Origin: Diphasiastrum complanatum
Lineage: Eukaryota; Streptophyta; Lycopodiopsida; Lycopodiales; Lycopodiaceae
DNA length: 64,000 nucleotides
Direction of reading: 5' to 3'
NCBI GenBank assembly: GCA_029204225.1
Contig: CM055096.1
Span: forward strand, 69,015,741 to 69,079,740
The position numbers and the translations under genes were made by a program. Shown here piece after piece: positions 34,006 to 46,499 of this stretch. Numbering within the stretch: position 1 is the first letter of the stretch; every line of letters starts with the position of its first letter. The notes below the pieces were generated by a model. It was not told the DNA's origin, did no database searches, and was given only the letters and a program-made list of their open reading frames with translations.

Positions 34006-36689
34006 TATGGATTTGCATCAATCGGAAGGTGGAGCTACTTCTTATATTTTCTCAATTTTTGTGGATTTCTCCTTGCATGTTACTTACAGGTGGTGGACTT
34101 GATCTCCAAGTAGGTGGCTTCTCTGAATTTGGTGTGCTTTCAGCCTAAAGATCATAATTATGGATTTTTTCCATAGATTTTGAGGGAAATCAAAGGATTT
34201 TTTTATGGTTTTAATGAATTTTTCACCTAGAATTCATGCTTTTTGCTTGGAATTGGTCATAGCTATTGATGTAGTATGTTTTCCAGATTTTACTTGCTGT
34301 TTTACAATCATTAATGATTGGATCTAATGACTGCATGCTGGTTGAATAGTCAAAAGGATGATTAGTCGACCAAAAATTGGGGCTTTTGGACTAGAAATGG
34401 GCTATAGAATCCATATTTGACTAAAATCAGAATTTTTTGTGCTTGCATGTAATGGATTTATAGGGATTTGGATCTGATTGCACATATTTGTGGATTTATC
34501 CCACAAATTTTGTCAAAATTGGTTTTTTGATGATTTTTGGACAAATTTTGTGGTATATCTCAAAATTCTTATCCAATAGTTGGTAAGCACATTTTAAAAA
34601 GTGTAATGAAGCTGTACTAAGGCTGTCATGAAGTTTGCTTAGGATTGGACACCATTAGGGGGCTCAAAACATCAAAAAATAATGTATTTTTTGTGATTTT
34701 TGGGCATGAATACCTACCAAATGGGGGTCTCAACCTGTTGGTTCTCATTAGAAGCTTAAAGATATGATGGATTGTGTCTGTTTTGAGCCATCATGCATCC
34801 AATTTGGATGTGAGCATTAGACACCATCATGTTGAAGTTTTGCTTGTTGAATGAGGCCAAAAATGTATTTTTTGCATGATCTGAACTATGATTGCTTGCT
34901 GGACCTATTAGAAGCTTCCATGCCTCTCTAATGAGCCTTAGTAGAGTGCTTGTAGCCTCTAATTGGATGCTTATTGGACTAGAGTTGAATTTTTTATGAT
35001 ACCACCTACAAAAAGTGCACCCTCCTACCTGATTTTCTATCATTTGTAGCTCGCATGTGTGAGGCCTAGGTGACAGGGTGATGTGTCAAGTGCCTTGTAG
35101 ACCTCTCTCCCTCTGTACTGTGCTTTACAACGACCAATTTGGTGTCCTTTAGAGAAAGTTATGGTTGTCGAAAGTTTGGCAATTTTTGAACTAAAATTTA
35201 CAAATCTGCATGCATGCTTGTAACTCAGTGTAGTGATTGTTTGTTGATGAAAATGTATGAATAGACCTATATGCATGCTTGGAGCATGTTGCATGAGTAA
35301 TCAGTAGATTGATCAGATGAATTCTTGCATGAAGCTATTTTTGGTAATTCTAAATCAAAAAGCAGATTTCCTAGTGTCTAGGCTATTTTGGAAATTTTTT
35401 TCGTTTTTACGAAAAAGTCAGTGCATGTCAAGTTTGTTGCATGCAGATTGTTTCGAAATGATTTGGATATGTGACAGTGCCTGTGAATTTGATAGATCGA
35501 TCTTTTTAATCGATTTTCACCCGAACGGATTTTGAAAATCCCAGTGCTAATTTCCCAGTTTCTTGGCAGTTTATGTAAAATTTGAAAAAACCATGGACGT
35601 TTTTGATTTGTTCAAATTCATTGGTTATTGATCAAACATAAATGACTTATAAGGTGAATGATGTTAATGTGTTGGAATTAGTCAGTTCTTTAAGATCAAT
35701 GTACCCTTCACTTTTAGTTGAAGATTTTGTGAATTTGTCAATTAAGGAGCATTTCTTGTTTTTGGGATCAATAAAGACCAAGAATGTTGTAAATCTGGTT
35801 AGAACAATTTTTTGTGCTGATCCATAAGGGGATTTGCTAGGAATTAAGTGTGACACTTAATGATTGAACAATCAAAATTGTTAGGATGATTAGTGTTAAA
35901 GTTTTTGATACCAAATTGAACTTTTTCCTAGAACAAATTTGGGGTTTTTTTTTAACTTGAACCATTTTTGGAAGGGGAGAAAGGGTGGAAGTTTGAGATG
36001 TAGATGATTGGTGGTCTTAGTGATCTAGTTATTTTATTTACATTCAATTCCTGAAGTATAACTAATTGCAAGTAAGAATGAAATTGGGAATTATTTAAGA
36101 AGACTGCCTCTAGGAATTTGGATTCCTTTTTCCCAGTGTGAATTAGAATTTCAAGAATTCGGTGATTCTAAGGGAAAGGTGTGGCTAGACTGATAATCCA
36201 TTTTTGGAACCATCTTTGTTTTGCAATTAATTTTGAATCTTGCAAAGTAAAGCAAAAGGAAGGTGTTCCATACGGGAATCTAGTAATTTGGATTCTTTCT
36301 TGTTATAGAGTATTTCTCTATAATGATTGTAATAACCAAGAGGAATTCTAACATGTAAAAGAATTAAGTTCTTTTTACCGATTTTGAAATAGATATTGGA
36401 TATCTAGAACAGTATGATATTCGGTTTTGTTGAGATCCATGTTTCTTTTGGATTAGAGAATACACTTGCAGCATTTCAACTGTACTTGAACGATACATCT
36501 CGTCTTGTCCATGCCGGGGTACAATGCGGAGTGGTAATTTTGGTGGGATGAGTATTGTACCTTAGTTTTTGAAAAATTCTAAGTGTATTTGTACCAAGAA
36601 GCGTTTATGACAAGTCTACAAGTAATTGTGGATAGTCTTGGACTATAATTGTTTTGAATCTTTAACTTTTGAAAATCGATCTCTAATGT
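34006..36689 (+). other. Internal region of an LTR element with no recognisable gene
   Basis: About 2.7 kb follows the primer-binding site but no gag, protease or Pol motif can be read in any frame. ORFs are all under 100 codons and featureless. This fits a large non-autonomous LTR derivative or a decayed element. Confidence 0.45.
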
Positions 36690-37072
36690 AGAGTGACTGA
36701 ATTATCAATTTTAGTTTAGAGTGAATTCGTCAGTGTCACGCTCGTTGGCGGAATGACATTCTACTCTTTCGCTGTATTCTACTCGTTGGCAGACTTTCAT
36801 GCACAACTATGGCTTCTTTTCTTTCTTACTCTATTCGCTACGTCTCTCTCTGTCACTTTCAAATCTCTGTATTCACTCCTTTATTATAATCCAAAGAGGA
36901 TCGTTTTTACCTCCACTATGTGGAGTTTACAAGATAGCTAAACATAGAATCACATCACTAGTTAACGCTAATCAACTAGTTAGTTAGTTTGTGCCGTTGC
37001 TACTCGTTTCAGCTGGGCGTGAACCCCGTTGAGCTGCCAGCTGGCAGCGCGAAAGATTTTCCTTCGTCTGAT
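36690..37072 (-). repeat. Partial LTR related to 38754-39560
   Basis: About 380 bp match 38948-39330 closely (shared gtgaattcgtcagtgtca, tagctaaacatagaatcaca, gagctgccagctggcag). Both outer parts of the LTR are missing. Confidence 0.8.
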
Positions 37073-37289
37073 TTTCTTTCTCATCTCCATCTAGTTTTGT
37101 AAGAGATTGCTAATCAATCAATCAATCACTCTTGAGAATCAATTAGAGGTTCATTTATGGTCCTATTTATTGTACTTTCAATACTTTTTTCATTTGTGTA
37201 GACTTACATTTTATGGTCTTGAATTCTATTAGAAAGTCATATGCCATATGACAACATGTCAAAAGTTGTTAATGGTAGCCTATAACGCA
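37073..37289. repeat. Short segment also present at 12463-12530
   Basis: 37110-37190 shares aatcaatcaatcactcttg and aggttcatttatggtcc with the LTR end near 12.5 kb. Nothing else is seen. Confidence 0.45.
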
Positions 37290-37810
37290 AAATCTTTTGA
37301 AACGGGTCAAAATCCTAAAAAAGAGTAATCATTTTTCTTTTTAATTTTTGCCCAAAAACATGCTTTTTCATGAAATCTTTTTGGAAAATCACAAAAAATT
37401 CTTACAAAATATAACCATTTTGGCCAAAAACATCAATACATCATGTCCAAAAAAATTAAATGTTCTAATAAAACTTTAAAAATAAAAAATATTCAAAGTG
37501 AACAAAATATTGACAAACACTTATGATATTTTAATAGTCTAAATTGAATCTCATAAAATAACTCACATAATACATTTGAAACCAACTACGTAACTCCACA
37601 AATGTTGAAACACTGAAAATAATTTTCATATTATATTTATTTTAAATTCAAATTCCAAGGAATTCTCACTAACTTCTCTTAAGTCACTACTTGAAATATT
37701 ATCAAGGCTCTCCTTTTCAGCTGAAGAAGTCGATGACCCGTCTTCTTTGTTAGAATCTATCGACAAATTCTCATCCGAATCAACATCCAATGTCGAGAGA
37801 AAATTGTTTA
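37290..37810 (-). pseudogene. 3' end of the dispersed family: acidic C-terminal tail and 3' UTR
   Basis: On the minus strand 37808-37665 reads LSTLDVDSDENLSID, then DGSSTSSAEKESLDN and SSSDLREVSENS, nearly the same as the acidic tail at 59010-59146. The following non-coding part, ending gattactctttt and aggattttgaccc, also matches 59340-59450. The fragment abuts the Copia gag directly. Confidence 0.75.
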
Positions 37811-37818
37811 TTGTGGCT

Positions 37819-38694
37819 TTACTGTCTTGAAGCTGAGTTGAAGATGATGGTTGTGCAGTTTGTTTTTTCAGTTTTGTTTTTTCTTTTTGGGTTGAATCTG
37901 CAGTTGTATGCAGAATGCCCTTTCTTCTTGCAGTGCATGCAAGGTATTGCTGGATTGAACCAGCATATATTGGCTGTATAGCCCGGTTTGTGGCAGTGAT
38001 CGCAGGAAGAAGATTGTTGATTCGTGGACTTCGTCTTCTCGAATCTTGGCTTGTTTTTGTTCTTCTTCTTGTCTTTCATGAAGAGAGCCTTCTCTTGATC
38101 ACTGCTTCCCTCTCCTTTGTCTCTCATCAATCTCTCATCAGCGACAAGACTGACTGCTTTGTCGAATGTCATATATGGTAGACTCAGTATGAGCATTCTC
38201 AGAGGTTGATAGGACGTCGGTAGAGATTTCATGAAGTACATCAGCTGTTGTGGTGCTTGGACCTGGTGCTCCTGTCCTGATGCAGCGAGTTGAGCGAAGT
38301 TCGTTCTGATTTTCTCAACGTGCTGATCCAACTGGTTGCCATCCCACCGTATTGATTGCAGCTGATTGTGAAGGTGCATGACTGAAGCTGCAGTCCTCAC
38401 TTCATACTTCTGTTTTAATCTTTTACATGCTGCATGGCTGCTTTCGTAGTCTTCAATCTGCATGAGTAGATTTTTATTTATGGATGAGACGATGATCGCC
38501 ATTGCTCGCTCATCCTTTCTGATCCATTCAGCTCTCCTCAGGTCTCCCTCTGGAGGCTGCACCATTGAGAGCTTGGTCACCGGCCAGATGCCTTCGTCCT
38601 TCAGGAGTATTTTGATTTTGAATTTCTAGATTTTGTAATTTGCACCATCGAGACTGATTGCTACTCTGGTCTGGATTGTCGTAGCCATATTATG
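37819..38694 (-). pseudogene. Copia gag remnant with two zinc knuckles
   Basis: Minus-strand gag from near 38694, with an open part at 38580-37819 (253 codons). It has the IEDYESSHAACKRLKQKYE and LMYFMKSLPTSYQPL blocks typical of Copia gag, and two knuckles. The first, CDHCHKPGYTANIC, has Y where H is expected; the second, CMHCKKKGHSAYNC, is complete. A stop lies upstream of the open part. Protease and Pol are absent; the next sequence is the dispersed-family tail. Confidence 0.88.
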
Positions 38695-38741
38695 TTATCT
38701 AGAAGAATCACTGTTGGGATATCAGTAGTGACAACCTGGTG

Positions 38742-38753
38742 GCTCTGATACCA
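38742..38753 (-). promoter_or_regulatory. Primer-binding site
   Basis: gctctgatacca on the plus strand, directly adjoining the LTR at 38754 and upstream of the minus-strand gag. Confidence 0.9.
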
Positions 38754-39560
38754 TGTCGCGGGAGCGCGTGTGTGGGACTGATTCATGTTCGTCCTCACGT
38801 CGTCTTCTTTATCGCGATCAATTTTCTGTCTTTTGTTTTCTTTTGTGCGGAAGCCCTTATAGGATCTCAGACACTCGACTACGCATCACAGAACATATTC
38901 TATTCTAGCAATCATGATCTACAACACAAGACAAGATGCACAAAAATAGAGTGACTGAATTATCAGTTTTCATTTAGAGTGAATTCGTCAGTGTCATGCT
39001 CGTTGGCGGAATGACATTCTACTCTTTCGTTGTGTTCTGCTCGTTGGCAGACTTTCATGCACAACTATGGTTTCTTTTCTTTCTTACTCTATTTGCTATG
39101 TCTCTCTCTGTCACTTACAGAACTCTGTATTCACTCCTTTATTATGATCCAGAGAGGATCGTTTATACCTCCACTATGTGGAGTTTACAAGATAGCTAAA
39201 CATAGAATCACATCACTAGTTAACGCTAATCAACTAGTTAGTTAGTTTGTGCCATTGCTACTCGTTTCAGTTGGGTGTGAACCCCGTTGAGCTGCCAGCT
39301 GGCAGCGCGAAAGATTTTCCTTCGTCTGTTTCATAATCTCCCATTTGCTTTCGTTCTTTTCGTAGTTTTTGTTTCGCGTCCCTTTTTCGGCTTTGCGGTC
39401 CTGGAGGTGTGTTTGTGATTTGCGATTGATTTGCGAATCATTCGTCCTTTGAGTCAAAGACACGTTGACTATCGCGAATTGTTCTTGTTCGTGCTTCGAG
39501 TCAAGGTCATGTTGATTGTCGCGAATTGTTCGACCTTCGTGTCTTGTTCATGCTGCGACA
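38754..39560 (-). repeat. 807-bp Copia LTR
   Basis: Plus-strand ends TGTCGCGGG and CTGCGACA give the inverted pair TGTCGC/GCGACA. The right limit is set by this pairing. A middle part recurs at 36690-37072. Confidence 0.8.
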
Positions 39561-40085
39561 AAGTTGTAGGAGTTCACCATTTCTGACAATATAGATCAAA
39601 ATAAACAGTCCCTGGTGAATTTTCTTCACACTACTTATTTAGCCAATTAACTTCTAAATAGGAGTAATCCAATTACTCAAGTCAATTGCAAATGATTCAG
39701 AATTCTTAAATGTCTAGGTGCAGATCTCAATTATACTAGTATAACACCACATTTAGATCATTTTTCTAAACCATAACTAGGCTAGTGAATTATCCTTTTC
39801 ACATAAAGAACCATTAACTTGCAAGTAATTGTTCCGCACATTACTTGTTCATATGTCTATGCACTTTGACTAGTTTAGGTATACGATATAAACTCAGTAC
39901 ATAAGAAACACATAGTAGATCAACAAGATTAGGATGTACATACCAACATATCCAACTATGTTCCTATACATAAACATAGGCTATAATCTGGCAGATATCC
40001 TTAATCCACATAACTCACTGAGAATCTTGCAACTTAGCTATAAAAGAACTCTATTTCTCATGAGTAAATAGCATAAATAAATTTC
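39561..40085. other. No gene recognised
   Basis: AT-rich, no ORF with features. Copia homology begins at about 40086. Confidence 0.5.
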
Positions 40086-41570
40086 TCAAGTGAGTGCAAG
40101 CTCCTTTGAGCACATGGATTCCATAGCTTTGAAGTTGGGGTGGATGATCTCCTCCTTTTCCATGTTAACACTCTCCATTGCCACATTAGCATCTAATTTA
40201 AACGATATACCTTGTTTAAATCCTTTAGCTATGCAACCATCATTCTTAAAGATGGAACAAACTCCATGCTTAAATTGTACATCAAGCCCATTATCCATTA
40301 ATTGGCCAACACTCAACATTCTTAGTGATAAATGGTACATAAAGGACATTTTCAAGATTCATCCTTTTGGATGATCCCAAGTACAATGGAATAGTACCTA
40401 CACCACTTATCCTACACTCTTGATCACTAGCTATAAAAATAATCTTTTTAACATCATAAGAGAGTAGAGTGAAAAAGTAGTCTTTTTGGAAAGTCATGTG
40501 GGAGCTAGCTCCACTATCAATCCACCAAGCTTCACTTGTGTTGGATTTTGATGATGGTGTTGAGTTGGATGCCATTAAGGATGATTCTTATTCATCCTCC
40601 TTCTCTTGATGTGCAATGTTGCTTTGTTTGTCTTCTTGTGCCTTCTTCTTCTTAGAGCATTCTGATGCAAAATTTCCCTTCCTTCCACAAAAGAAGCATT
40701 TGTACTTGGCTTTGTCTTTCTTCCCTTTGCCCTTTCAACTTGATGGTGCATCCTCTTCCTTGGCCTCCTTTTGATGATTCTTCTTAAGTCCATTGGTATG
40801 TTTCTTGCCTTTGAATGAAAAATCTTCTTTCTCATCTCCATCTTGTAGTGAAAAGGAGTTCATCCTAGCCTTCGTGTGGAGCATCCTACACTCTTAAGCT
40901 ACAAGCACACTATGAGTTTATCTATTGTAGGCAAAGTGTCTTGGATGGAAAAGCTTTGGACCTAATTTGTGAATTCATCACCAAGGCCATTTAGAATCAC
41001 TTGGACAAGCTCATTATCTTGAATCTTCTCTCCAATAGAGGCTAACTCTTTGTTGAGAGACTTGATTCTAAGCACATAATCTTGTGCATTTTTCTCACTT
41101 CTTCTCATGATTTGCAAAATTGGATTCCTTATCATGAGAACTCTAAAAGTGTTATTGGATTCATAAATGGATTTCAATGAATCTCATGCCTCTTTGGCCG
41201 ATGTACAACAAGAAACTTCTCTCAAAAGATCATTACTAACATTCATTTTCATGCAGTGAAGTACTAGCCTAGCTTTCTTCTTGTATCTAATCAACTCTTG
41301 TGCACTAAGAGGTTCATCCTCTCCTTCAAGCACAAATTCATAGAGGTCTTGGAGAACCATTAGTGACTCCATCCTCACTTTACAAATGGAATAATTTATA
41401 GAATTTAATCTTTCACTAGGTTCTAGAAGGAAAGCACCAATTGTTCCCATCTCCCTAATGAATTCTACAAATGAATGCACAAAAGATTGGTTTTGATTTG
41501 AACCTAAGGTATTTCTTGTAGTGATTCTCTCAAATTTGGCTTCTAGCCCTCTTAATGGACTTCTAGACAT
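40086..41570 (-). pseudogene. Copia gag-protease remnant
   Basis: Minus strand: gag start MGTIGAFLLEPSERLNSINYS near 41450, then YKKKARLVLHCMKMNV, VLRIKSLNKELASIG and LVQVILNGLGDEF, a shifted knuckle region near 40680, the protease WWIDSGASSHMTF near 40530, and a block ending KLDANVAMESVN near 40140. Stops and frameshifts occur at about 41180, 40960 and 40575. No integrase or reverse transcriptase follows. It is related to the plus-strand copy at 42779-44337. Confidence 0.87.
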
Positions 41571-41599
41571 GATTCTAACACTTCCCCTAATGGTTTTTC

Positions 41600-42217
41600 A
41601 AGACCTGTTAAACACTTTAAGAGGGCCTCAATTAATTAGATTTAATGACACAAAGTCAAATCCAATTAATGGCATAAAATCATTGATTCTTTTCCTAGAT
41701 CTCGCACCAAAAAACTTATCAAGATCAATCACTATGAATTTCTATGGATCTAATGAAAGCTAAAATTTACTTTTAGGTATAGACCTATCCACACGTGTGA
41801 ATAGTATGGATTCTGACCCTGATCTAATTTGATCTACAAATTTTTAGTCTTACATCCGATTTCTAGTAGGCCTTCCAATACTAGCTTTTTGCACCAAAAA
41901 CTTGCTAATTTTGGATTTCACAAAAGCCTCTTCCCCACCTCTAGTTAGGTGAAAATCTAGCATGTAATAAGGAAGATGATTGAGATTTCTTGTCCTAATT
42001 TTCCATTCTAGCCTCATCCTTGAGTTTTGCCATGTTGGTGGCTAGATTGATCAACCTACTCCATAAATCTAGGAATTTGCCTATAATGTAGGAACCACTA
42101 CCAAAAAAATTTGACCAACTTTTTAGACATGATCTAATCACACATGTGGGACCCACCTACGTACATATTTACATGGTTTAACATAGTTAGATTTGCCTAT
42201 TTAGACAAATTTTCACA
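41600..42217 (-). repeat. Probable LTR of the minus-strand Copia
   Basis: It matches the LTR start region at 11850-12200 in inverted orientation (shared acatgtgggacccacct and ccccacctctagttaggtgaaaat). The LTR start at 42217 would read TGTGAAAATTTG; the 3' limit is approximate. No standard primer-binding site is visible. Confidence 0.55.
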
Positions 42218-42778
42218 TTATTCAATTAGATCCCAATAACTTCTTTAGACATCATCTTGATGAGATGCAAATCAAAGAGAAGCATCAAAGATCATTAGCC
42301 ATCATTGAGATTTGACTTTGCCTCATTAAATCCAATTAATAGGTTCTGAGAACAAGTCCTTGAAAATGGTTTTATAGGTCTTGTTGGATCATTGAGTGAG
42401 AAAAATTCATTTTGTGTTCAAAATCATTGTTTTTTTGATGAGATTTGATAGGAATTTGATGCAAACTCATTATGTCTCCATTCAATCTTTGTGAGAAAGT
42501 GAGAGAGCTAAGACTAGAAGTCCAAATCAAGGCTAGAAGTCTATCTTGAGTTGATCTAATCAAGTGAGGTTCTTTGTGAAACTTCTAGAATCAAATCTAT
42601 TCAATTTTCTTGAGCCATACTTTGTAGAATCCTTCAAGATAGTTCTTTTGACTCAAGATCACTTTGATCTTGCTACTTGTGTCTTTGTGAACATCAATTG
42701 AGTTGAAAGTGAGGAAAATGCTGGAAAAGAACTTAGGGAGGGCCAAGAAGTACATTCATAGTATAAGTCACTAGCAAG
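42218..42778 (+). other. Leader-like sequence between divergent Copia gag copies
   Basis: No gene is seen. It resembles Copia-1 leader in style and directly precedes the plus-strand gag start. Confidence 0.4.
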
Positions 42779-44337
42779 ATGGGATCACTTGGATCATTTC
42801 TCTTGCAATCTAGTGAGAGATTAAATTCTACAAACTACTCAATATGGAAAGTGAGGATGGAGTCACTCCTATTGCTCCAAGACCTCTTTGATATTGTCCT
42901 AGATGAAGAGGATGAACCTCTTGGAGGACGTGTTGGTAAAGTATAAGAAGAGGGCAAGGCTAGCATTTCATTGTATTAAAATGAATGTTTGTAATGATCT
43001 CCTAAAGGAGGTAGCTTCTTGTACTTAGTCCAAAGAAGCATGGGATTCATTAAAGGCAATATATGAATCCAATAACACCTTTGGAGTACTCATGCTTACA
43101 AACCAAATCTTGCAAAGTATGAGAAATAGTGGTGAGAGTGCACAAGGATATGTGCTTAGAATCAAATTTCTTAATAAAGATAAGATTAGGAGATAAGATT
43201 CTTGATAATGAACTAGTACAAGTGATCCTCAATGTTGTAGGAGATGAGTTCTCTAATTTGGCTCAAAGGTTTGCCATCCAAGATGTCTTACCTTCTATTG
43301 ACAAGCTACATAGTGTGCTTGTGGCCAAAGAGTGTAGGATCCTACATGCCAAGAGTAGGATGAGTTTCTTATCTTTGTATGGTGGAGATAAGAAAGTCAA
43401 CTTATCATTGAAAGGCAAAAAAAAGACCAAGGGAGTCAAGAAGAATCAAAGTAAGGAGGCCAAGTAGGAGGATCAAGCTTCAAGTTCAAAGAGAAAAGCC
43501 TCAAGGAAAGGACCAAGCTAAAATGCTTCTTTTGCGGAAAGAAGGGACATTTTGCATCCGAGTGCTCCAAGATGAAAAATATACAAATGGAGAGAAAAAA
43601 AAAGAAAACCTTGCACATGACGAGGAGGAGGATGAAGGAGACTCATCCTTGATGGCATCTACATCTTCACTAACAAGCAATAGCAACTCAAGAGAATCAC
43701 GGTGGATTGATGGTGAGGCTAGTTCTCACATGGCTTTCCAAGGACTATTTCTCTACTCTACTCTCTTTCAATGGTGTTACTACAAGTGATTAAGAGTGTA
43801 GAATAAATGGTGTTGGAACCATTCCTTTGTGTCTAGGATCTTCTAAAGTTTGGATGTCAACTTCAAGCTTGGTGTTTTGTTCCATTTTGAAGAATGATGT
43901 TTGTATAGCAAATGGATTTAAACATGGAAGGTTGTTTAAATTGTATACTAACGTTGCTATTGAGAGAGTGAATATGGCAAAGGAGGAGATCACCTAAGTG
44001 GAGCTATGGCACAAGAGGTTATAGGCCATCCTAACTTCAAGTCTATGGAGATCATGATGTCAAAGGAGCTAGCTCTCGACTTCTCCAAGAATTTGTCACA
44101 ATGTGGTAAGTTATGTGAAGCTTATAGTCTCTCAATGACTCACAAGATACTCCCTCTAGAGATTACACTTTCGAATGTGCATAGCTTCTCTCATGTATCT
44201 CATGGAGGAGCAAAAGTTTATGTATCATTCATAGATGATCATTCAAGATATGCTTGGATCTATCTATTTCCTATGAAGAGTATAGTGTTTGATTCATTTG
44301 AGAAAACTTGCAACCAAGTCACTTGCTTCAAGTTTTG
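42779..44337 (+). pseudogene. Copia gag-protease-integrase N-terminal remnant
   Basis: Gag starts at 42779 with SSERLNSTNYSIWKVRMES. Open pieces run at 43129-43467 (LVQVILNVVGDEF, LVAKECRILHAKS), a knuckle piece near 43530-43570, a protease altered to WIDGEASSHMAF near 43705, the KLYTNVAIERVN region near 43940, and the integrase start VSFIDDHSRYAWIYLFP at about 44225-44275. Many stops and shifts are present. It ends at 44337 within integrase. Confidence 0.85.
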
Positions 44338-44930
44338 AGATCTATGTTGTTAATGGTTAGCAGCCATGCTTTCCACACATGTGGGAATCTTTGTACCTAC
44401 ATTTCATGTCCATTATTTGTCAAAGTATAGTACTTTGGACCTTACTTGAGTCTATTAATGACTCACAAGAGGGATTGATTGATTGATCATAAACTAAATG
44501 CAAACTAGACACACAAAATTGAGATCTAGATTGACAATTTTACATGCATCAAGCAAGAGCAATCTAAAATCAATAATCAAACATGATGATCAACCCACAC
44601 ACATGTAGACAATACTCAGTACAATATTCAATTTGTTCAAGATTTCTAAAATCAAGGGCCAAACTCCACAAATCAAGCATGTTGGTGAGTGACCTAACTA
44701 CCAAAGTTGGTAAACCTAATGGTTAGGTAAGATTGACATGTTTAGGTCAACCTAATACTGATTTGACACTTAAAAACATGTTGGACCTTGGCTAGCCATG
44801 TAAGAATCTCCTTTGTACTGTCATTGATTCATTTTATTGATGTGAGATCTAGATTTTGGAGTTCAGCATTCAGAATCCGTCGAACTTTTTTTGAATCCAA
44901 ATAAATTTCACGTTCTTTGTTGTGAAGAAG
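44338..44930. repeat. LTR-like non-coding segment
   Basis: 44640-44760 shares wording with the LTR near 12000-12080 (accaaagttggtaaacctaa, taggtaagattg). ttccacacatgtgggaat near 44370 resembles the CACGTG-type words of other LTRs. Limits are unclear. Confidence 0.4.
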
Positions 44931-45356
44931 GTTTAAAGACTCACTCTATCCTGGAATAACAAAGGAATCAACAACCGTTGTTGGAATTGAAGATATGGTT
45001 GGCCACTGAAATTCTTCAGACAAGTTTTAGTCTCCCAAATCAAGCAAACATATTTTTTGCTCCTCAAATAAATCCGTCCACGAATGTCGATCAAACTCGT
45101 CAAAAAATTGGTATGCTGCGTATCGATGGCAGATGACAATGTTGGCTTTACCAAGATCCCATTAAAAGCCATAGATAAAAAAAATTTATTTGTACATTGT
45201 GGAGAACGGATTTATGAAGATACACCTTTGTGAACATGCAATTGTCAGAAAGTTCTTTGATGATGCGTTGAAGACCCTTGTGAGTTATTTTTTCTCTTTT
45301 ACCATAATGATTTTGAATGATCATGTTTGTCATGACGAGCATACTGTTTTCAGACC

Positions 45357-46242
45357 TTGAAAGCGTCAATTTTGATTGTAGCTGAGGTGCTTGAAAGAAA
45401 AGAAGACTCTGTTGTGCCGAAGCCTATAAGATCAATGTCATCTCGTAAGGGCTTGGCCTCCTCCTCACAAAAAGACTCCCAACCCTTGGACTCTTCCAAA
45501 GATACATTCATCCTCTCTCCTCCTAAGAGAAAACGTAGCCAAGTTGAGACTATTTCGGTTGATGCTTCAGCATCTCTTGTAACAAAGACTAGAAAATTCA
45601 AATGCATGACTCCCAAAGTCTCTGGTCTTAAAGTTTTGAAAACCTCTCTCCTTCTTCAAGTACCTTGAATTTACCTAGAGCTGCCATTAAACTTGATGCG
45701 TCCAGTAGAGACATGGCAAAATTGCATGCCTTGATCCATGAAGCCAAAAAATTCCAAGAAACCACATTTATCTTAGACATTGAACAATGTGAGAGGCCTC
45801 CTATTGACCCTCTGACTAACGACAGGCCCTTGGAGGTCAGGGAATCTAATAGGTCCCATGTACATAATCTGAAAATAAAATTTAAAGACCACACTCAAGC
45901 AATAATGACTCCATTTATTGTTCTTGTTGATCCTGCTATTTGTCCCACTGTAGCAGATTTTGATGTTAAATTAATTGATTCCTATAAATTTTTTGTTTTG
46001 GGCGGTATCCATAGTTTACAGGCCAAAAAAGAGCTTTCTCTTGAATATCCCCATATCTTGTCTTTCAGACAAGTTAGTGCCATTGTTTTTGCTGGCTTGA
46101 TGTTGAGGAGGCCAAGCTTCTTGCTTGGGACCACAACATTGATCAAGATTACAGACTGAAAATGACAGTTATTCAAAGAGTGAGATTCTTTCACAAGGAA
46201 TATCTTAGACTCCACAAGGAGGGCGACAAAACTAATATATAA
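45357..46242 (+). pseudogene. ParB-like domain protein fragment (dispersed family)
   Basis: 45357-45668 encodes a K/S-rich piece with the basic run PPKRKRS, a possible nuclear signal. After a frameshift, 45665-46100 encodes a domain resembling the ParB/sulfiredoxin-like fold: RSHVHNLKIKF, a strand-rich part ending YKFFVLGGIHSLQAKKEL (GG.H..A..EL, the ParB G.HR-like box), then a second shift into VEEAKLLAWDHNIDQDYR, matching the EE..LA..HN helix often following that box. ParB-type domains bind or cut DNA or hydrolyse CTP in bacteria; what this one does is unknown. Sequence at 44930-45350 may be its upstream exon but is too decayed. Two frameshifts suggest a pseudogene or missed introns. Confidence 0.55.
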
Positions 46243-46499
46243 CTAAAGTGCCACTGAATCATATGAGAATCTTATGCTGTGCATGGTTAAAGCAATTAAA
46301 AAAATGTTTTACAAAAAATCTTTGAAAATAAATACTCATGCTCAACATAAACAACTTTAAAAGCTAAAGCTAACCATGTGAGAATCCTATGTTGAGCACG
46401 GCTAAAGAAGTTTAAAAAAATAATAACAATTTTTTTTAATAAGAAATACTTATGCTCAACATAAACAGTTTTGAAATGTAAGCATACCATGTCTTTAAA

